A stretch of 64,000 nt of DNA, taken from assembly GCA_002150995.1 (NCBI GenBank), contig MDHJ01000001.1, positions 3,038,001 through 3,102,000 of the forward strand, read 5' to 3'. Origin of the DNA: Clavibacter michiganensis. GTDB taxonomy: Bacteria; Actinomycetota; Actinomycetes; Actinomycetales; Microbacteriaceae. Each line of letters opens with the position of its first letter. Within the stretch, counting starts at the first letter, position 1. A program made the position numbers and the translations under genes. The notes under the pieces were generated by a model. It saw only the letters and a list, made by a program, of their open reading frames with translations, searched no databases and was not told the DNA's origin. Below are positions 16,461-25,756 of the stretch, one piece after another.

Positions 16461-18623
16461 CCACCATCACCCCCGAGGCCGAGCCGCGCGAGGCCGCGTC
16501 GCCCGCGGCCGATCCGAAGCCGTCGCGCGCCCGCGCCGTCGACGCCCGCCAGCTCGCCGAGGCGCTCCCCGGCGCGTTCCGGAAGCTCGACCCGCGGCTG
16601 ATGCGGCGGAACCCCGTGATGCTCATCGTCGAGGTCGGCGCCGCGTTCACCACGGTCCTCGCGATCGCCGAGCCCTTCACCGGCGGACCCGGCAGCTCCG
16701 GCGGCAGCGAGGTGCCCGCGACCTTCACCGCCGGGATCGCCCTGTGGCTCTGGCTCACCGTCCTCTTCGCGAACCTCGCGGAGTCGGTGGCCGAGGGCCG
16801 CGGCAAGGCGCAGGCCGACAGCCTGCGGAGGACCCGCACGAGCACCATGGCGCACGTGGTCGCGTCCTACGACGCGTCCGCGGACCCGGGCGCCGAGCGC
16901 GCCGAGCTCCGCGAGGTGTCGAGCGCCGACCTGACCCTCGGCGACATGGTCGTCGTGGTCGCCGGGGAGTCGATCCCGGGCGACGGCGACGTCGTGTGGG
17001 GCATCGCGTCCATCGACGAGTCGGCCATCACGGGCGAGTCCGCGCCGGTGGTCCGCGAGTCCGGCGGCGACCGCAGCGCCGTCACGGGTGGCACGCGGGT
17101 GCTGAGCGACCGGATCGTGGTGCGCATCACCTCGAAGCCCGGCGAGACCTTCGTCGACCGCATGATCGGCCTCGTCGAGGGCGCGTCGCGCCAGCGCACG
17201 CCGAACGAGATCGCGCTCAACATCCTCCTCGCGAGCCTCACGATCGTGTTCGTGGTCGTGGCGCTCACGCTCAACCCGATCGCGTCGTACTCGGCGGCGA
17301 CCGTCAGCGTGCCGGTGCTCATCGCGCTGCTCGTCTGCCTGATCCCCACCACCATCGGCGCGCTCCTCTCCGCCATCGGCATCGCCGGCATGGACCGGCT
17401 GGTGCAGCGGAACGTGCTCGCCATGTCGGGCCGCGCGGTCGAGGCGGCCGGCGACGTGACGACCCTGCTGCTCGACAAGACCGGCACCATCACGTACGGC
17501 AACCGTCGGGCGAGCGCGCTGATCCGCGTCGACGGCGTGGGCGACGACGAGCTCGCCCGGGCCGCGGCCATGTCGTCGCTCGCGGACCCGACGCCCGAGG
17601 GATCGAGCGTCGTCGACCTCGCCGTCGCGCAGGGCCTCGACACGTCGACCCTGCCCGCGGCGTGGACGTGCCCTTCACCGCCCAGACCCGCATGTCGGGC
17701 GTGGACCTCCCCGACGGCTCGGTGGTCCGGAAGGGCGCGTCGTCCGCGGTCATCGCGTGGCTCGAGGAGGGCGGCCGTCCGCTGCCGTCCTTGCTGCACG
17801 CCGAGCTGATGGAGACCGTCGAGGCCGTCTCGAACGGGGGCGGCACCCCGCTCGTCGTCGCGATGAAGGACGCCGACGGATCCGGCCGCGTGCTCGGCGT
17901 CGTGCACCTCAAGGACGTCGTCAAGGACGGCCTGAAGGAGCGCTTCGCGGAGCTGCGCGCGATGGGGATCCGGACGGTGATGATCACGGGCGACAACCCG
18001 CTCACCGCCCGCGCCATCGCGGCCGAGGCCGGGTGGACGACCACCTCGCCGAGGCGACGCCCGAGGACAAGCTCGCGCTCATCCGGAAGGAGCAGGAGGG
18101 CGGCCGCCTGGTCGCCATGACCGGCGACGGCACCAACGACGCGCCCGCGCTCGCGCAGGCCGACGTCGGCGTCGCGATGAACACGGGCACGTCGGCCGCG
18201 AAGGAGGCCGGCAACATGGTCGACCTCGACTCGGACCCGACGAAGCTCATCGACATCGTGCGGATCGGCAAGCAGCTGCTCATCACCCGCGGCGCGCTCA
18301 CCACGTTCTCCATCGCCAACGACGTCGCGAAGTACTTCGCGATCATCCCCGCGATGTTCACGGGCGTCTTCCCGCAGCTCGCGGTGCTCAACGTGATGCA
18401 GCTGCACTCGCCGGCATCCGCGATCCTCTCCGCGATCGTCTTCAACGCGCTCGTCATCGTGGCGCTCATCCCGCTGGCGCTGAAGGGCGTCGCGTACCGG
18501 CCGCTCAGCGCCTCGAAGGTGCTCAGCCGGAACCTGCTGGTCTACGGGGTCGGCGGCGTCGTCGCGCCGTTCCTCGGCATCAAGCTCGTCGACCTCGTCG
18601 TCAGCCTGATCCCCGGCTTCTGA
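16457..18623 (+). pseudogene. kdpB: KdpB, potassium-transporting P-type ATPase; two frameshifts
   Basis: Catalytic P-type ATPase of KdpFABC; about 722 residues when repaired. Seen in order: actuator motif [11 protein letters not shown], phosphorylation site DKTGT, then a shift near 17657-17664, [11 protein letters not shown] and the nucleotide-binding domain, a second shift near 18031-18034, and [10 protein letters not shown] with the last membrane helices. Each break is repaired by adding one G (GCG-GTG-GAC and GGG-GTG-GAC), and all three frames are otherwise fully conserved, with catalytic residues intact. With kdpA, C, D and E intact, I think these are base-calling errors, but a truly inactive pump cannot be excluded. 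Confidence 0.88.
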
Positions 18624-18653
18624 TCCCCGCGCCCCCAGAACAGAAGGAGCACC

Positions 18654-19262
18654 ATGCCCTCCCCCCGCCAGTCCCTCCGCACCGCCGGCGTCGCCGTCCG
18701 CGCGATGGCCGTCCTCACCGTCGTCCTCGGCGTCGGCTACGCGGCCGTCGTCACGGGCGTCGGCCAGCTCGCCCTGCCCGCGCAGGCGGACGGCTCGCTC
18801 GTGTCCGTCGACGGCCGGGTCGTCGGATCCTCTCTGATCGGCCAGTCCTTCCAGGACGCCGACGGCACCGCCCTCCCCGAGTGGTTCCAGTCCCGGCCCT
18901 CCGCCGCGGGCGACGGCTACGACGCCTCGGCCTCCAGCGGCAGCAACCTCGGGCCCGAGAACGCGGACCTCGTGGCCGCGATCGAGGAGCGGAAGGCGGC
19001 CATCGCCGCGTCCGACGGCGTGGATCCGGCGACGATCCCGGCCGACGCGCTCACCGCGTCGGCCTCCGGGCTCGACCCGCACATCAGCCCGGAATACGCT
19101 CGCCTGCAGGTGGCCCGCGTCGCCGGGGCCCGGGACATCCCCGAGCAGGAGGTCGCGGACCTCGTCGAGGAGCACGTCCAGGGACGCGACCTCGGCTACC
19201 TCGGGGAGCCGACCGTGAACGTGCTCGAGCTCAACATCGCGCTCGCCGGCCTCGGCGGCTGA
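18654..19262 (+). CDS. kdpC: KdpC subunit of potassium-transporting ATPase
   Basis: A 202-residue subunit with one N-terminal membrane helix (AVLTVVLGVGYAAVVTGVGQL) and an extracytoplasmic domain. Family motifs GSxLIGQSF (GSSLIGQSFQD), FQSRPSAAGDGYDASASSGSNLGP and SASGLDPHISP are present. It stabilises nucleotide binding by KdpB. Ribosome binding site AGAAGGAG precedes the ATG. Confidence 0.95.
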   Translation: MPSPRQSLRTAGVAVRAMAVLTVVLGVGYAAVVTGVGQLALPAQADGSLVSVDGRVVGSSLIGQSFQDADGTALPEWFQSRPSAAGDGYDASASSGSNLGPENADLVAAIEERKAAIAASDGVDPATIPADALTASASGLDPHISPEYARLQVARVAGARDIPEQEVADLVEEHVQGRDLGYLGEPTVNVLELNIALAGLGG

Positions 19263-19294
19263 GGCCCGCACCACGCGGGCGAGGAAGAGGATCC

Positions 19295-21838
19295 ATGAAG
19301 CGCGGGCGACTGCGGGTGCTGCTGGGCGCGGCGCCCGGCGTGGGCAAGACCTACGCGATGCTCGAGGAGGGCCGGCGGCTCCGCGACGAGGGCGCCGACG
19401 TGGTGGTCGCGGTCGTGGAGACCCACGGCCGCGTCGCCACGGCCGCGATGCTCGAGGGGCTGGAGATCCTGCCCCGGCGCGAGGTGTCGCACCGCGGCGT
19501 GGAGATCACCGACCTCGACGTGGACGCCGTCATCGCCCGCCGGCCGGCCATCGCGCTGGTGGACGAGCTCGCCCACACGAACGCGCCCGGCGGCCGCAGC
19601 GAGAAGCGCTGGCAGGACGTCGGCCTGCTCCGCGACGCCGGCATCGACGTGATCTCCACCGTCAACATCCAGCACATCGCCTCGCTCAACGACGTGGTGG
19701 AGAAGATCACGGGCGTCCCGCAGCGCGAGACCATCCCCGACCGCGTGCTCCGCGAGGCGCACCAGGTCGAGGTCGTCGACCTCGCGCCCGAGGCCCTGCG
19801 CGACCGGCTCGCCGGCGGGCGCGTGTACCCGGCCGAGCGGATCGACGCGGCCCTCTCCCACTACTTCCGGCTCGGCAACCTCACGGCCCTCCGCGAGCTC
19901 GCCCTGCTCTGGCTCGCCGACGAGGTCGACACCGCGCTCTCCGCGTACCGCGACGAGAAGGGGATCGATGCCCGCTGGGAGGCCCGCGAGCGCGTGGTCG
20001 TGGCCCTCACCGGCGGGGCGGAGGGCGAGACCCTGCTCCGCCGCGGCGCCCGCATCGCGGCCCGCTCGGCCGGCGGGGAGCTGATGGCGGTCCACGTCTC
20101 GAGCCAGGACGGGCTCCGCTCCGGCAACCCCGAGGCCCTCGCCCGCCAGCGCGCCCTCGTCGACTCGCTCGGGGGCAGCTACCACCAGGTCGTCGGCGAC
20201 GACATCCCGCGGGCGCTCGTGGAGTTCGCCCGGGCCTCGAACGCCACGCAGCTCGTGCTCGGCGTGAGCCGCCGCAGCCGCCTCGCCGCCGCCGCGACCG
20301 GCCCCGGCATCGGCGCGACGGTGATCCGGGAGTCGGGCGACATCGACGTGCACATCGTCACGCACGCGGCCGCGGGCGGGCGCTTCCGGCTGCCCCGCAT
20401 CCGCGGCGGCGCGCTCAGCATGCGGCGCCGGGTACTCGGGGCGCTCCTCGCGATCGTCGGCGGCCCGCTGCTCACCTGGCTGCTCTCCGCGACCCGCTCG
20501 GACGACTCCATCACGAGCGACGTGCTCTCGTACCAGCTGCTCGTGGTGCTCGTGGCGCTCGTCGGCGGCATCTGGCCGGCCCTGTTCGCGGCGGTCCTCT
20601 CGGGCGTCACGCTCGACTTCTACTTCATCGACCCGCTGTACACGATCACCGTCGACGAGCCGCTGCACCTGCTCGCGCTCGTGCTCTACGTGGTCATCGC
20701 GCTGCTGGTCAGCTGGATCGTCGACCAGGCCGCCCGCCGCACGCGCCTCGCCCGCCGCGCCGCCGCCGAGGCCGAGCTCCTGGCGACCGTGTCCGGGTCC
20801 GTGCTCCGCGGCGACGGCGCCGTGCACGCGCTCGTCAGCCGCACGCGGGAGGCGTTCGGCCTGCAGGGGGTGCGGCTCGTGGACCGCGGGGAGACGATCG
20901 CGTGGGACGGCGTCGTGACGGGGGCCGCGTCGACCGACGTGCCCGTGGGATCCCGGGGCGTGCTCACCCTCTTCGGCGGCGACCTCGAGGCGTCCGGTCG
21001 GCGGCTCCTGCGGGTCATCGCCACGCAGCTCGACGCCGCGCTCGAGCACCGCGACCTCTCCGACACCGCCCGCGAGGTGGGCCCGCTCGCGCAGACGGAC
21101 CGCGTGCGCACCGCCCTCCTCTCCGCGGTCAGCCACGACCTGCGCCGCCCGCTGAGCGCCGCGACCGCCGCCGTCACCGCGCTCCGCTCCCCGGGCGTGC
21201 ACTGGGCCGACGGCGACCGCGAGGAGCTGCTCGCCACCGCGGAGGAGAGCCTCGGCACTCTCGCCGACCTCGTGACCGACCTCCTCGACGTGAGCCGCGT
21301 GCAGGCCGGCGTGCTCGGCGTGCGGCTGATGGACGTCGACCTCGACGACGTCGTGCTCGCCGCCCTCGACGAGCTCGACCTCGGGCCCGCGGACGTGGTG
21401 CTCGACCTCGCGCCCGACCTCCCGGGCGCCGTCGCCGACCCGGGCCTCCTGCAGCGCGTCATCGTGAACCTGCTGAGCAACGCCGTCCGGCACACGCCCG
21501 ACGGGGTGCCGGTCCGGCTCGGCACGAGCGCGTTCGCGGCGGCGGTCGAGATCCGCGTCGTCGACCACGGCCCCGGCGTCGCCCCCGAGAGGCGCGACGA
21601 CATGTTCGTGCCCTTCCAACGGCTCGGCGACACCGACAACGCGTCGGGCCTCGGGCTCGGCCTCGCGCTCTCGAAGGGATTCACCGAGGGCATGGGCGGC
21701 ACCCTCACCGCCGAGGACACCCCCGGCGGCGGGCTCACGATGGTGGTCGCGCTGCCGGAGTGCCGGGCGGGATCCGCGCCCGATGCGCCCCTGGCCGGCG
21801 CCGCCGCCGCGACGCCCGGGTCGGAAGTGCCCGCGTGA
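19295..21838 (+). CDS. kdpD: KdpD sensor histidine kinase
   Basis: An 847-residue membrane kinase that senses K+ limitation and phosphorylates KdpE. N-terminal KdpD domain with Walker A GAAPGVGKT (about residues 10-18), Usp-like domain (about 230-350), four clustered membrane helices (about 385-480), GAF-like region, HisKA with phospho-accepting His in SAVSHDLRRPLSAA, and HATPase with NLLSNAVRHTPDG and GLGLGLALSKGF. Start is the ATG after GAGGAAGAGG; the longer frame is overlap with kdpC. Stop overlaps the kdpE GTG. Confidence 0.95.
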   Translation: MKRGRLRVLLGAAPGVGKTYAMLEEGRRLRDEGADVVVAVVETHGRVATAAMLEGLEILPRREVSHRGVEITDLDVDAVIARRPAIALVDELAHTNAPGGRSEKRWQDVGLLRDAGIDVISTVNIQHIASLNDVVEKITGVPQRETIPDRVLREAHQVEVVDLAPEALRDRLAGGRVYPAERIDAALSHYFRLGNLTALRELALLWLADEVDTALSAYRDEKGIDARWEARERVVVALTGGAEGETLLRRGARIAARSAGGELMAVHVSSQDGLRSGNPEALARQRALVDSLGGSYHQVVGDDIPRALVEFARASNATQLVLGVSRRSRLAAAATGPGIGATVIRESGDIDVHIVTHAAAGGRFRLPRIRGGALSMRRRVLGALLAIVGGPLLTWLLSATRSDDSITSDVLSYQLLVVLVALVGGIWPALFAAVLSGVTLDFYFIDPLYTITVDEPLHLLALVLYVVIALLVSWIVDQAARRTRLARRAAAEAELLATVSGSVLRGDGAVHALVSRTREAFGLQGVRLVDRGETIAWDGVVTGAASTDVPVGSRGVLTLFGGDLEASGRRLLRVIATQLDAALEHRDLSDTAREVGPLAQTDRVRTALLSAVSHDLRRPLSAATAAVTALRSPGVHWADGDREELLATAEESLGTLADLVTDLLDVSRVQAGVLGVRLMDVDLDDVVLAALDELDLGPADVVLDLAPDLPGAVADPGLLQRVIVNLLSNAVRHTPDGVPVRLGTSAFAAAVEIRVVDHGPGVAPERRDDMFVPFQRLGDTDNASGLGLGLALSKGFTEGMGGTLTAEDTPGGGLTMVVALPECRAGSAPDAPLAGAAAATPGSEVPA

Positions 21839-22539
21839 GGATCCTCATCGCCGACGACGACCAGCAGATCCTCCGGGCGCTGCGCATCACCCTCACGAGC
21901 CTCGGCTACGAGATCCTCACGGCCGACGACGGTGCCGCCGCCATCCGCCTCGCGGTCGCCGAGAAGCCCGACCTCTACATGATCGACCTCGGCATGCCGC
22001 GGCTCGACGGCGTCGAGGTGATCCAGGCGCTGCGGCTCTGGTCGACCGCGCCGATCCTCGTGGTCTCCGGCCGCTCGGGCGCCGCCGACAAGGTCGAGGC
22101 GCTCGACGCCGGCGCGGACGACTACGTCACCAAGCCGTTCTCCATCGACGAGCTGCTCGCCCGCATCCGCGCCCTCGGCCGCCGCGCCGCCCCCGACGAG
22201 GACCGCTCCGCCGTCGTCGCGTTCGCGGACGTGACCGTCGACCTCGCCGCCCGCGTCGTCACGCGCGGCGACCAGCGGGTGCGCCTCACCCCCACCGAGT
22301 GGCAGGTGCTCGAGCTGCTCGTCCGGGCCCCCGACCGGCTGGTATCCCGGCAGACCCTCCTCACCGAGATCTGGGGACCGACCCACGTGAACGACAGCGG
22401 GTACCTCCGCCTCTACGTGGCCCAGCTGCGCAAGAAGCTCGAGCCGGATCCGTCGCACCCGCGGCACCTGCTCACGGACCCCGGGATGGGGTACCGCTTC
22501 GTGCCCGCGGGGGCGGGGCGGGCGCCGGGCGACGCATAG
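21835..22539 (+). CDS. kdpE: KdpE response regulator
   Basis: OmpR-class transcription factor of 234 residues. Receiver domain begins RILIADDDQQILRAL, phospho-acceptor aspartate in LYMIDLGMPRLDG, conserved Lys in DDYVTKPFS; C-terminal winged helix with RLTPTEWQVLELLVRAPDRLVS and DSGYLRLYVAQLRKKLEPDP. The GTG start is coupled to the kdpD stop. It probably activates the operon from the paired sites at 14481-14499. Confidence 0.95.
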   Translation: MRILIADDDQQILRALRITLTSLGYEILTADDGAAAIRLAVAEKPDLYMIDLGMPRLDGVEVIQALRLWSTAPILVVSGRSGAADKVEALDAGADDYVTKPFSIDELLARIRALGRRAAPDEDRSAVVAFADVTVDLAARVVTRGDQRVRLTPTEWQVLELLVRAPDRLVSRQTLLTEIWGPTHVNDSGYLRLYVAQLRKKLEPDPSHPRHLLTDPGMGYRFVPAGAGRAPGDA

Positions 22540-22595
22540 CCGACGCCCAGCCGCACGCCGGTCGGCTCCCGGCTTCACGCGCGTAGGCTCCCGGG

Positions 22596-23378
22596 GTGCC
22601 CACGAGATCCACCCGAAAGCCCGCCGTCCGTCCCGCCGCCGTCATCGCCTCCACCGCCGCGGCCCTCGGCGGCATCACCGCCGCCGCCCTCGTCGTCCCC
22701 CGTCGCTTCGAGGCCGGCCGCCGCGAGCGCGCCGCGGTCCTCAACGAGACGCTCCCCGTGAACTCCGCCTGGTGGCGCGAGCAGGCGAAGGTCGACGGCG
22801 ACCTCCTCTACGTCGCGCTCGGCGACTCGACCGCGCAGGGCATCGGCGCGAGCCGGCCCGTGAACGGCTACGTCGGGATCCTCGCCGACCGCATCCGGGC
22901 CCTCAGCGGCCGCACGGTCCGCACCGTGAACCTCAGCGTCTCGGGCGCCCGCGTCGCCGACCTCATCGACCACCAGCTCCCCCGCCTCGCGAAGCTGCAG
23001 CCCGACGTGGTGACCCTCGCGATCGGCGCCAACGACATCGCCGCGTTCGAGCCCGTCGCGTTCGAGCGGGACCTCGGCCGGATCCTCGACGCCGTCCCGC
23101 CCACCACCGTCGTCGCCGACCTGCCGTGCTTCCACTTCCCGGCCAGCGAGCGCAAGGTGCGGGTCGCCAACGAGATCGTCCGCCGCCTCGCGACCGACCG
23201 TCGCCTCCGCATCGCGCCGCTGCACCGCATCACGCGCCGCCAGACGGCGGTGCTCGCCATCACCCAGGCCGCGGGCGACCTCTTCCACCCCAACGACCGC
23301 GGCTACCGCGTGTGGGCGAGCGCGTTCCTCCCGTTCCTCCCCGCGACCGTGCGAGCGCTGGAGGTGGCAGGGCGCTGA
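22596..23378 (+). CDS. SGNH/GDSL hydrolase, membrane anchored
   Basis: A 260-residue esterase-like protein. An N-terminal hydrophobic segment (AAVIASTAAALGGITAAALVV, about residues 14-34) anchors or exports it. Catalytic blocks: Ser in VALGDSTAQGIG (block I), oxyanion Gly/Asn in GANDI (block III), and Asp/His in DLFHPNDRGY (block V). Family members deacylate lipids or polysaccharides; the substrate is unknown. Start is GTG. Confidence 0.85.
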   Translation: MPTRSTRKPAVRPAAVIASTAAALGGITAAALVVPRRFEAGRRERAAVLNETLPVNSAWWREQAKVDGDLLYVALGDSTAQGIGASRPVNGYVGILADRIRALSGRTVRTVNLSVSGARVADLIDHQLPRLAKLQPDVVTLAIGANDIAAFEPVAFERDLGRILDAVPPTTVVADLPCFHFPASERKVRVANEIVRRLATDRRLRIAPLHRITRRQTAVLAITQAAGDLFHPNDRGYRVWASAFLPFLPATVRALEVAGR

Positions 23379-23418
23379 CCCCTGGCGTCCCGCGGATGCG
23401 CCTCCGTAGGGTGGATCC

Positions 23419-23595
23419 ATGGCCGACGACACCCGCGACGCCCGCCCCACCGGCACCCTCTGGCTCGTGATCGGGCTGGTCTCGGGTGCGCTGCTGGTCA
23501 CGGGAGCTGTGAGCCCCGCCTGGATCCCCGCCGTCGCGTTCGCGGTCTCCGTGCTCATGCTCGTGCGCACGACGGGTCGCCGCGCCCGGCCCTGA
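23419..23595 (+). CDS. small two-helix membrane protein, 58 aa
   Basis: Short ORF between the hydrolase and radA: MADDTRDARPTGTLWLVIGL... with two hydrophobic segments (LWLVIGLVSGALLVTGAV and WIPAVAFAVSVLMLV) and a basic tail RTTGRRARP. Codon usage is GC3-rich, like real genes here. Function unknown. Confidence 0.6.
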   Translation: MADDTRDARPTGTLWLVIGLVSGALLVTGAVSPAWIPAVAFAVSVLMLVRTTGRRARP

Positions 23596-23637
23596 CCCCG
23601 TCCGGTCGTGTCGGCGGCCGCCGGTAGAGTCCCCCGC

Positions 23638-24999
23638 ATGGCCCGCACCCACTCCACGTACCGCTGCTCGGAGTGCGGGTGGACGACGCCGAAGTGGGTC
23701 GGCCGGTGCGCCGAGTGCCAGAGCTGGAACACCGTCGCCGAGGTGTCGCAGACGCCCGCCGCGGCGGGCCGCGTCACCACGCTCACGCCCGCGGGGTCGA
23801 GCCAGGCGCGGTCCATCATGCACGTCGGCACCGCGTCCGCCAGCCACATGCCGAGCGGCGTGGGCGAGCTCGACCGCGTGCTCGGGGGCGGCATCGTCCC
23901 GGGCGCGGCCATCCTCATGAGCGGCGAGCCCGGCGTCGGCAAGTCCACGCTGCTGCTCGAGGTCGCCGCGCGCGCCGCCGCGAAGGGCGCGAAGGTCCTC
24001 TACGTCACGGCCGAGGAGTCGGTCGCGCAGGTGCGCATGCGCGCCGAGCGCACGGGCGGGCTGCAGGAGTCGCTCCTCATCGCCGCGGAGACCGACCTCG
24101 GCACCATCCTCGGCCACATCGAGCAGGTGTCCCCCGACCTCCTCATCGTCGACTCGGTGCAGACCGTCTCCAGCAGCACCTCGGACGGCCTGCCCGGCCA
24201 CCCCGGCCAGGTGCGCGAGGTCGCCGTCACGCTCATCCGCGTCTGCAAGGAGCGCGACCTGCCGCTGCTCCTCGTCGGCCACGTCACGAAGGACGGCTCC
24301 ATCGCGGGCCCGCGGCTCCTCGAGCACCTGGTCGACGTCGTGTGCCAGTTCGAGGGCGACCGCCAGACGTCGCTGCGCTTCATCCGCGCGCTCAAGAACC
24401 GCTTCGGGCCCACCGACGAGGTCGGCTGCTTCGAGATGGCGGGCGACGGCATCGTCGAGGTGCCGGATCCGAGCGGCATGTTCCTCTCGCGCGGCATCCA
24501 CTCGGTCTCGGGCACCTGCGTCACCGTCGCGATGGAGGGCCGCCGCGCCCTCCCCGTGGAGGTGCAGGCCCTCGTGGTCGACACGAAGGCGCCGCAGCCG
24601 CGTCGGGTGGTGAACGGCGTCGACGCGTCGCGCGTCGCCATGCTGCTCGCCGTGCTGGAGAAGCGCGCCAACGTGCGGCTCTCCGACCGCGACGTGTACG
24701 TCTCCACCGTCGGCGGCGTGCGGCTCACCGAGCCCGCGGCCGACCTCGCCATCGCCGTCGCGCTCGTCTCCGCCGTCAACGGCAAGGCCATGCCGCACGA
24801 CCTCGCCGCGTTCGGCGAGATCAGCCTGGCGGGCGAGATCCGCGGCGTCACCTCCGCACCGCAGCGCGCGGCGGAGGCCCGCCGGCTCGGCTTCACGCAG
24901 ATCGTCGACGCCGAGTGGGGGCCGCTCTTCTCCGCCCTCGGGCGCGCGTTCTCCCTCGCGAGGAGCGAGCGGGAGAAGGAGCTCGACGAGGCGTTCTGA
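23638..24999 (+). CDS. radA: DNA repair protein RadA
   Basis: RecA-like branch migration helicase of 453 residues. N-terminal C4 zinc finger (CSECGWTTPKWVGRCAECQSW), Walker A GEPGVGKST, RadA-specific KNRFG motif (LKNRFGPTDE), and a C-terminal Lon-protease-like domain (about residues 280-450). Acts on recombination intermediates in the cytoplasm. Start ATG MARTHSTYRCSECG is standard. Confidence 0.96.
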   Translation: MARTHSTYRCSECGWTTPKWVGRCAECQSWNTVAEVSQTPAAAGRVTTLTPAGSSQARSIMHVGTASASHMPSGVGELDRVLGGGIVPGAAILMSGEPGVGKSTLLLEVAARAAAKGAKVLYVTAEESVAQVRMRAERTGGLQESLLIAAETDLGTILGHIEQVSPDLLIVDSVQTVSSSTSDGLPGHPGQVREVAVTLIRVCKERDLPLLLVGHVTKDGSIAGPRLLEHLVDVVCQFEGDRQTSLRFIRALKNRFGPTDEVGCFEMAGDGIVEVPDPSGMFLSRGIHSVSGTCVTVAMEGRRALPVEVQALVVDTKAPQPRRVVNGVDASRVAMLLAVLEKRANVRLSDRDVYVSTVGGVRLTEPAADLAIAVALVSAVNGKAMPHDLAAFGEISLAGEIRGVTSAPQRAAEARRLGFTQIVDAEWGPLFSALGRAFSLARSEREKELDEAF

Positions 25000-25040
25000 G
25001 CCCCGCGCCGCTCCGAGGGGCGTCCACTGCTGAGCCCCGC

Positions 25041-25062
25041 GGCCGGCGTCGCACCGCCGGCC
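25041..25062. terminator. hairpin between convergent radA and arsR-type gene
   Basis: Stem GGCCGGCG / CGCCGGCC with a six-base loop between two converging genes; may serve both. Confidence 0.4.
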
Positions 25063-25063
25063 G

Positions 25064-25106
25064 GACCTGCGCGGCGGATCCGGTCAGACCTGCGCGGCGG
25101 ATCCGG
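25064..25106. repeat. 20-bp direct repeat at the 3' end of the ArsR gene
   Basis: Two exact copies of a 20-mer (GACCTGCGCGGCGGATCCGG) at 25064-25083 and 25087-25106, separated only by the ArsR stop codon. The second copy encodes the C-terminal GSAAQV. A tandem duplication or slippage event is likely. Confidence 0.8.
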
Positions 25107-25398
25107 CGGCGTGCTCGCGCACGTGCGCCACGGCGTCGTCGACCACGTGCGTCACGTGCGTGTCGGTCACCTCGTAGCGGGCGATCCGCCCCGTGCGCTC
25201 GACGGTCACCAGACCCGACGCCCGCAGGACGCGCAGGTGCTGCGAGACGAGCGGCTGCGACAGCCCCGACTCCTCGACGAGCTCCGACACGGTCATCTGC
25301 CGCGCCGAGAGGAGCCCCAGGAGGCCGAGCCGCGACGACGACGACAGCACCTTGAAGAGGTCTGCTGCCTGCTCGAAGCCGACGGGTGGGTAGGTCAT
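25084..25398 (-). CDS. ArsR family transcriptional regulator
   Basis: A 104-residue winged-helix repressor. Helix-turn-helix region MTVSELVEESGLSQPLVSQHLRVLRASGLV, wing VERTGRIARYEVTD, and C-terminal TDTHVTHVVDDAVAHVREHA, where His and Asp residues could form a zinc/nickel site as in the alpha5-type SmtB/CzrA proteins. There is no Cys metal site. It lies downstream of the His-rich protein gene on the same strand, with a hairpin between, and a large palindrome sits upstream of both. Confidence 0.88.
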   Translation of the reverse strand: MTYPPVGFEQAADLFKVLSSSSRLGLLGLLSARQMTVSELVEESGLSQPLVSQHLRVLRASGLVTVERTGRIARYEVTDTHVTHVVDDAVAHVREHAAGSAAQV

Positions 25399-25414
25399 CT
25401 GGTCGATCCTACGA

Positions 25415-25450
25415 CGACGAGGACCCCGCCTCGCGGCCGGGTCCTCGTCG
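25415..25450 (-). terminator. hairpin between His-rich gene and arsR-type gene
   Basis: Perfect 12-bp stem CGACGAGGACCC / GGGTCCTCGTCG with a 12-base loop. It sits about 17 bases before the ArsR ATG on the same strand, so it may limit read-through from the His-rich gene and keep regulator levels low. Confidence 0.5.
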
Positions 25451-25476
25451 GTCGTCGCGCCGTGCGGCGCGTCGGA

Positions 25477-25635
25477 TCAGTGCTCGTCGTAGTGGTCGCC
25501 GTGCTCGGCGTGCTTGTGTCCGTCGTGGACGAAGTCGACGTGGTCGTCGTGCGTGACCGTCTCGTGGCCGCAGTCGGCGCCGTGCTGGTGCTCGGCGACG
25601 GTGTGCTCGGCGTGCGTCTCGGTGGTGTCGGTCAT
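25477..25635 (-). CDS. His-rich small protein, probable zinc-binding
   Basis: A 52-residue soluble protein with 14 histidines and one cysteine (HAEHTVAEHQHGADCGHETV, then HDDHVDFVHDGHKHAEHGDHYDEH). The pattern resembles small actinobacterial metal-binding proteins encoded beside ArsR or Zur regulators, thought to buffer zinc. The start is the internal ATG giving MTDTTETHAEH after GGAAGGACGC; the longer frame overlaps the operator region. Likely controlled by the adjacent ArsR protein. Confidence 0.75.
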   Translation of the reverse strand: MTDTTETHAEHTVAEHQHGADCGHETVTHDDHVDFVHDGHKHAEHGDHYDEH

Positions 25636-25676
25636 GGTGCGTCCTTCCGTGGGTGGACCGCCAGGATGACAGACAC

Positions 25677-25700
25677 ATGCATGGATTGCAATGCGTGCAT
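25677..25700. promoter_or_regulatory. 24-bp palindromic operator upstream of His-rich gene
   Basis: ATGCATGG-ATTGCAAT-GCGTGCAT matches its own reverse complement at 20 of 24 positions, with a perfect central ATTGCAAT. It is AT-rich relative to its surroundings and 42 bases before the His-rich start. It is a good candidate for binding of the ArsR dimer encoded downstream. Confidence 0.6.
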
Positions 25701-25756
25701 CCAATCGAGAACCGTCGTCATGTGCGCATCGCGACCGCGGCGGCGGCGGCGGCGCG

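Noticed and set aside
16457-18623. kdpB as a truly decayed pseudogene
   Set aside because: Both breaks are one-base and all catalytic residues are intact; similar one-base breaks in unrelated genes favour sequencing error. I cannot prove it.
19196-21619. 807-codon minus-strand open frame
   Set aside because: Antisense of kdpD; no recognisable domain and the kdpD frame has all kinase motifs.
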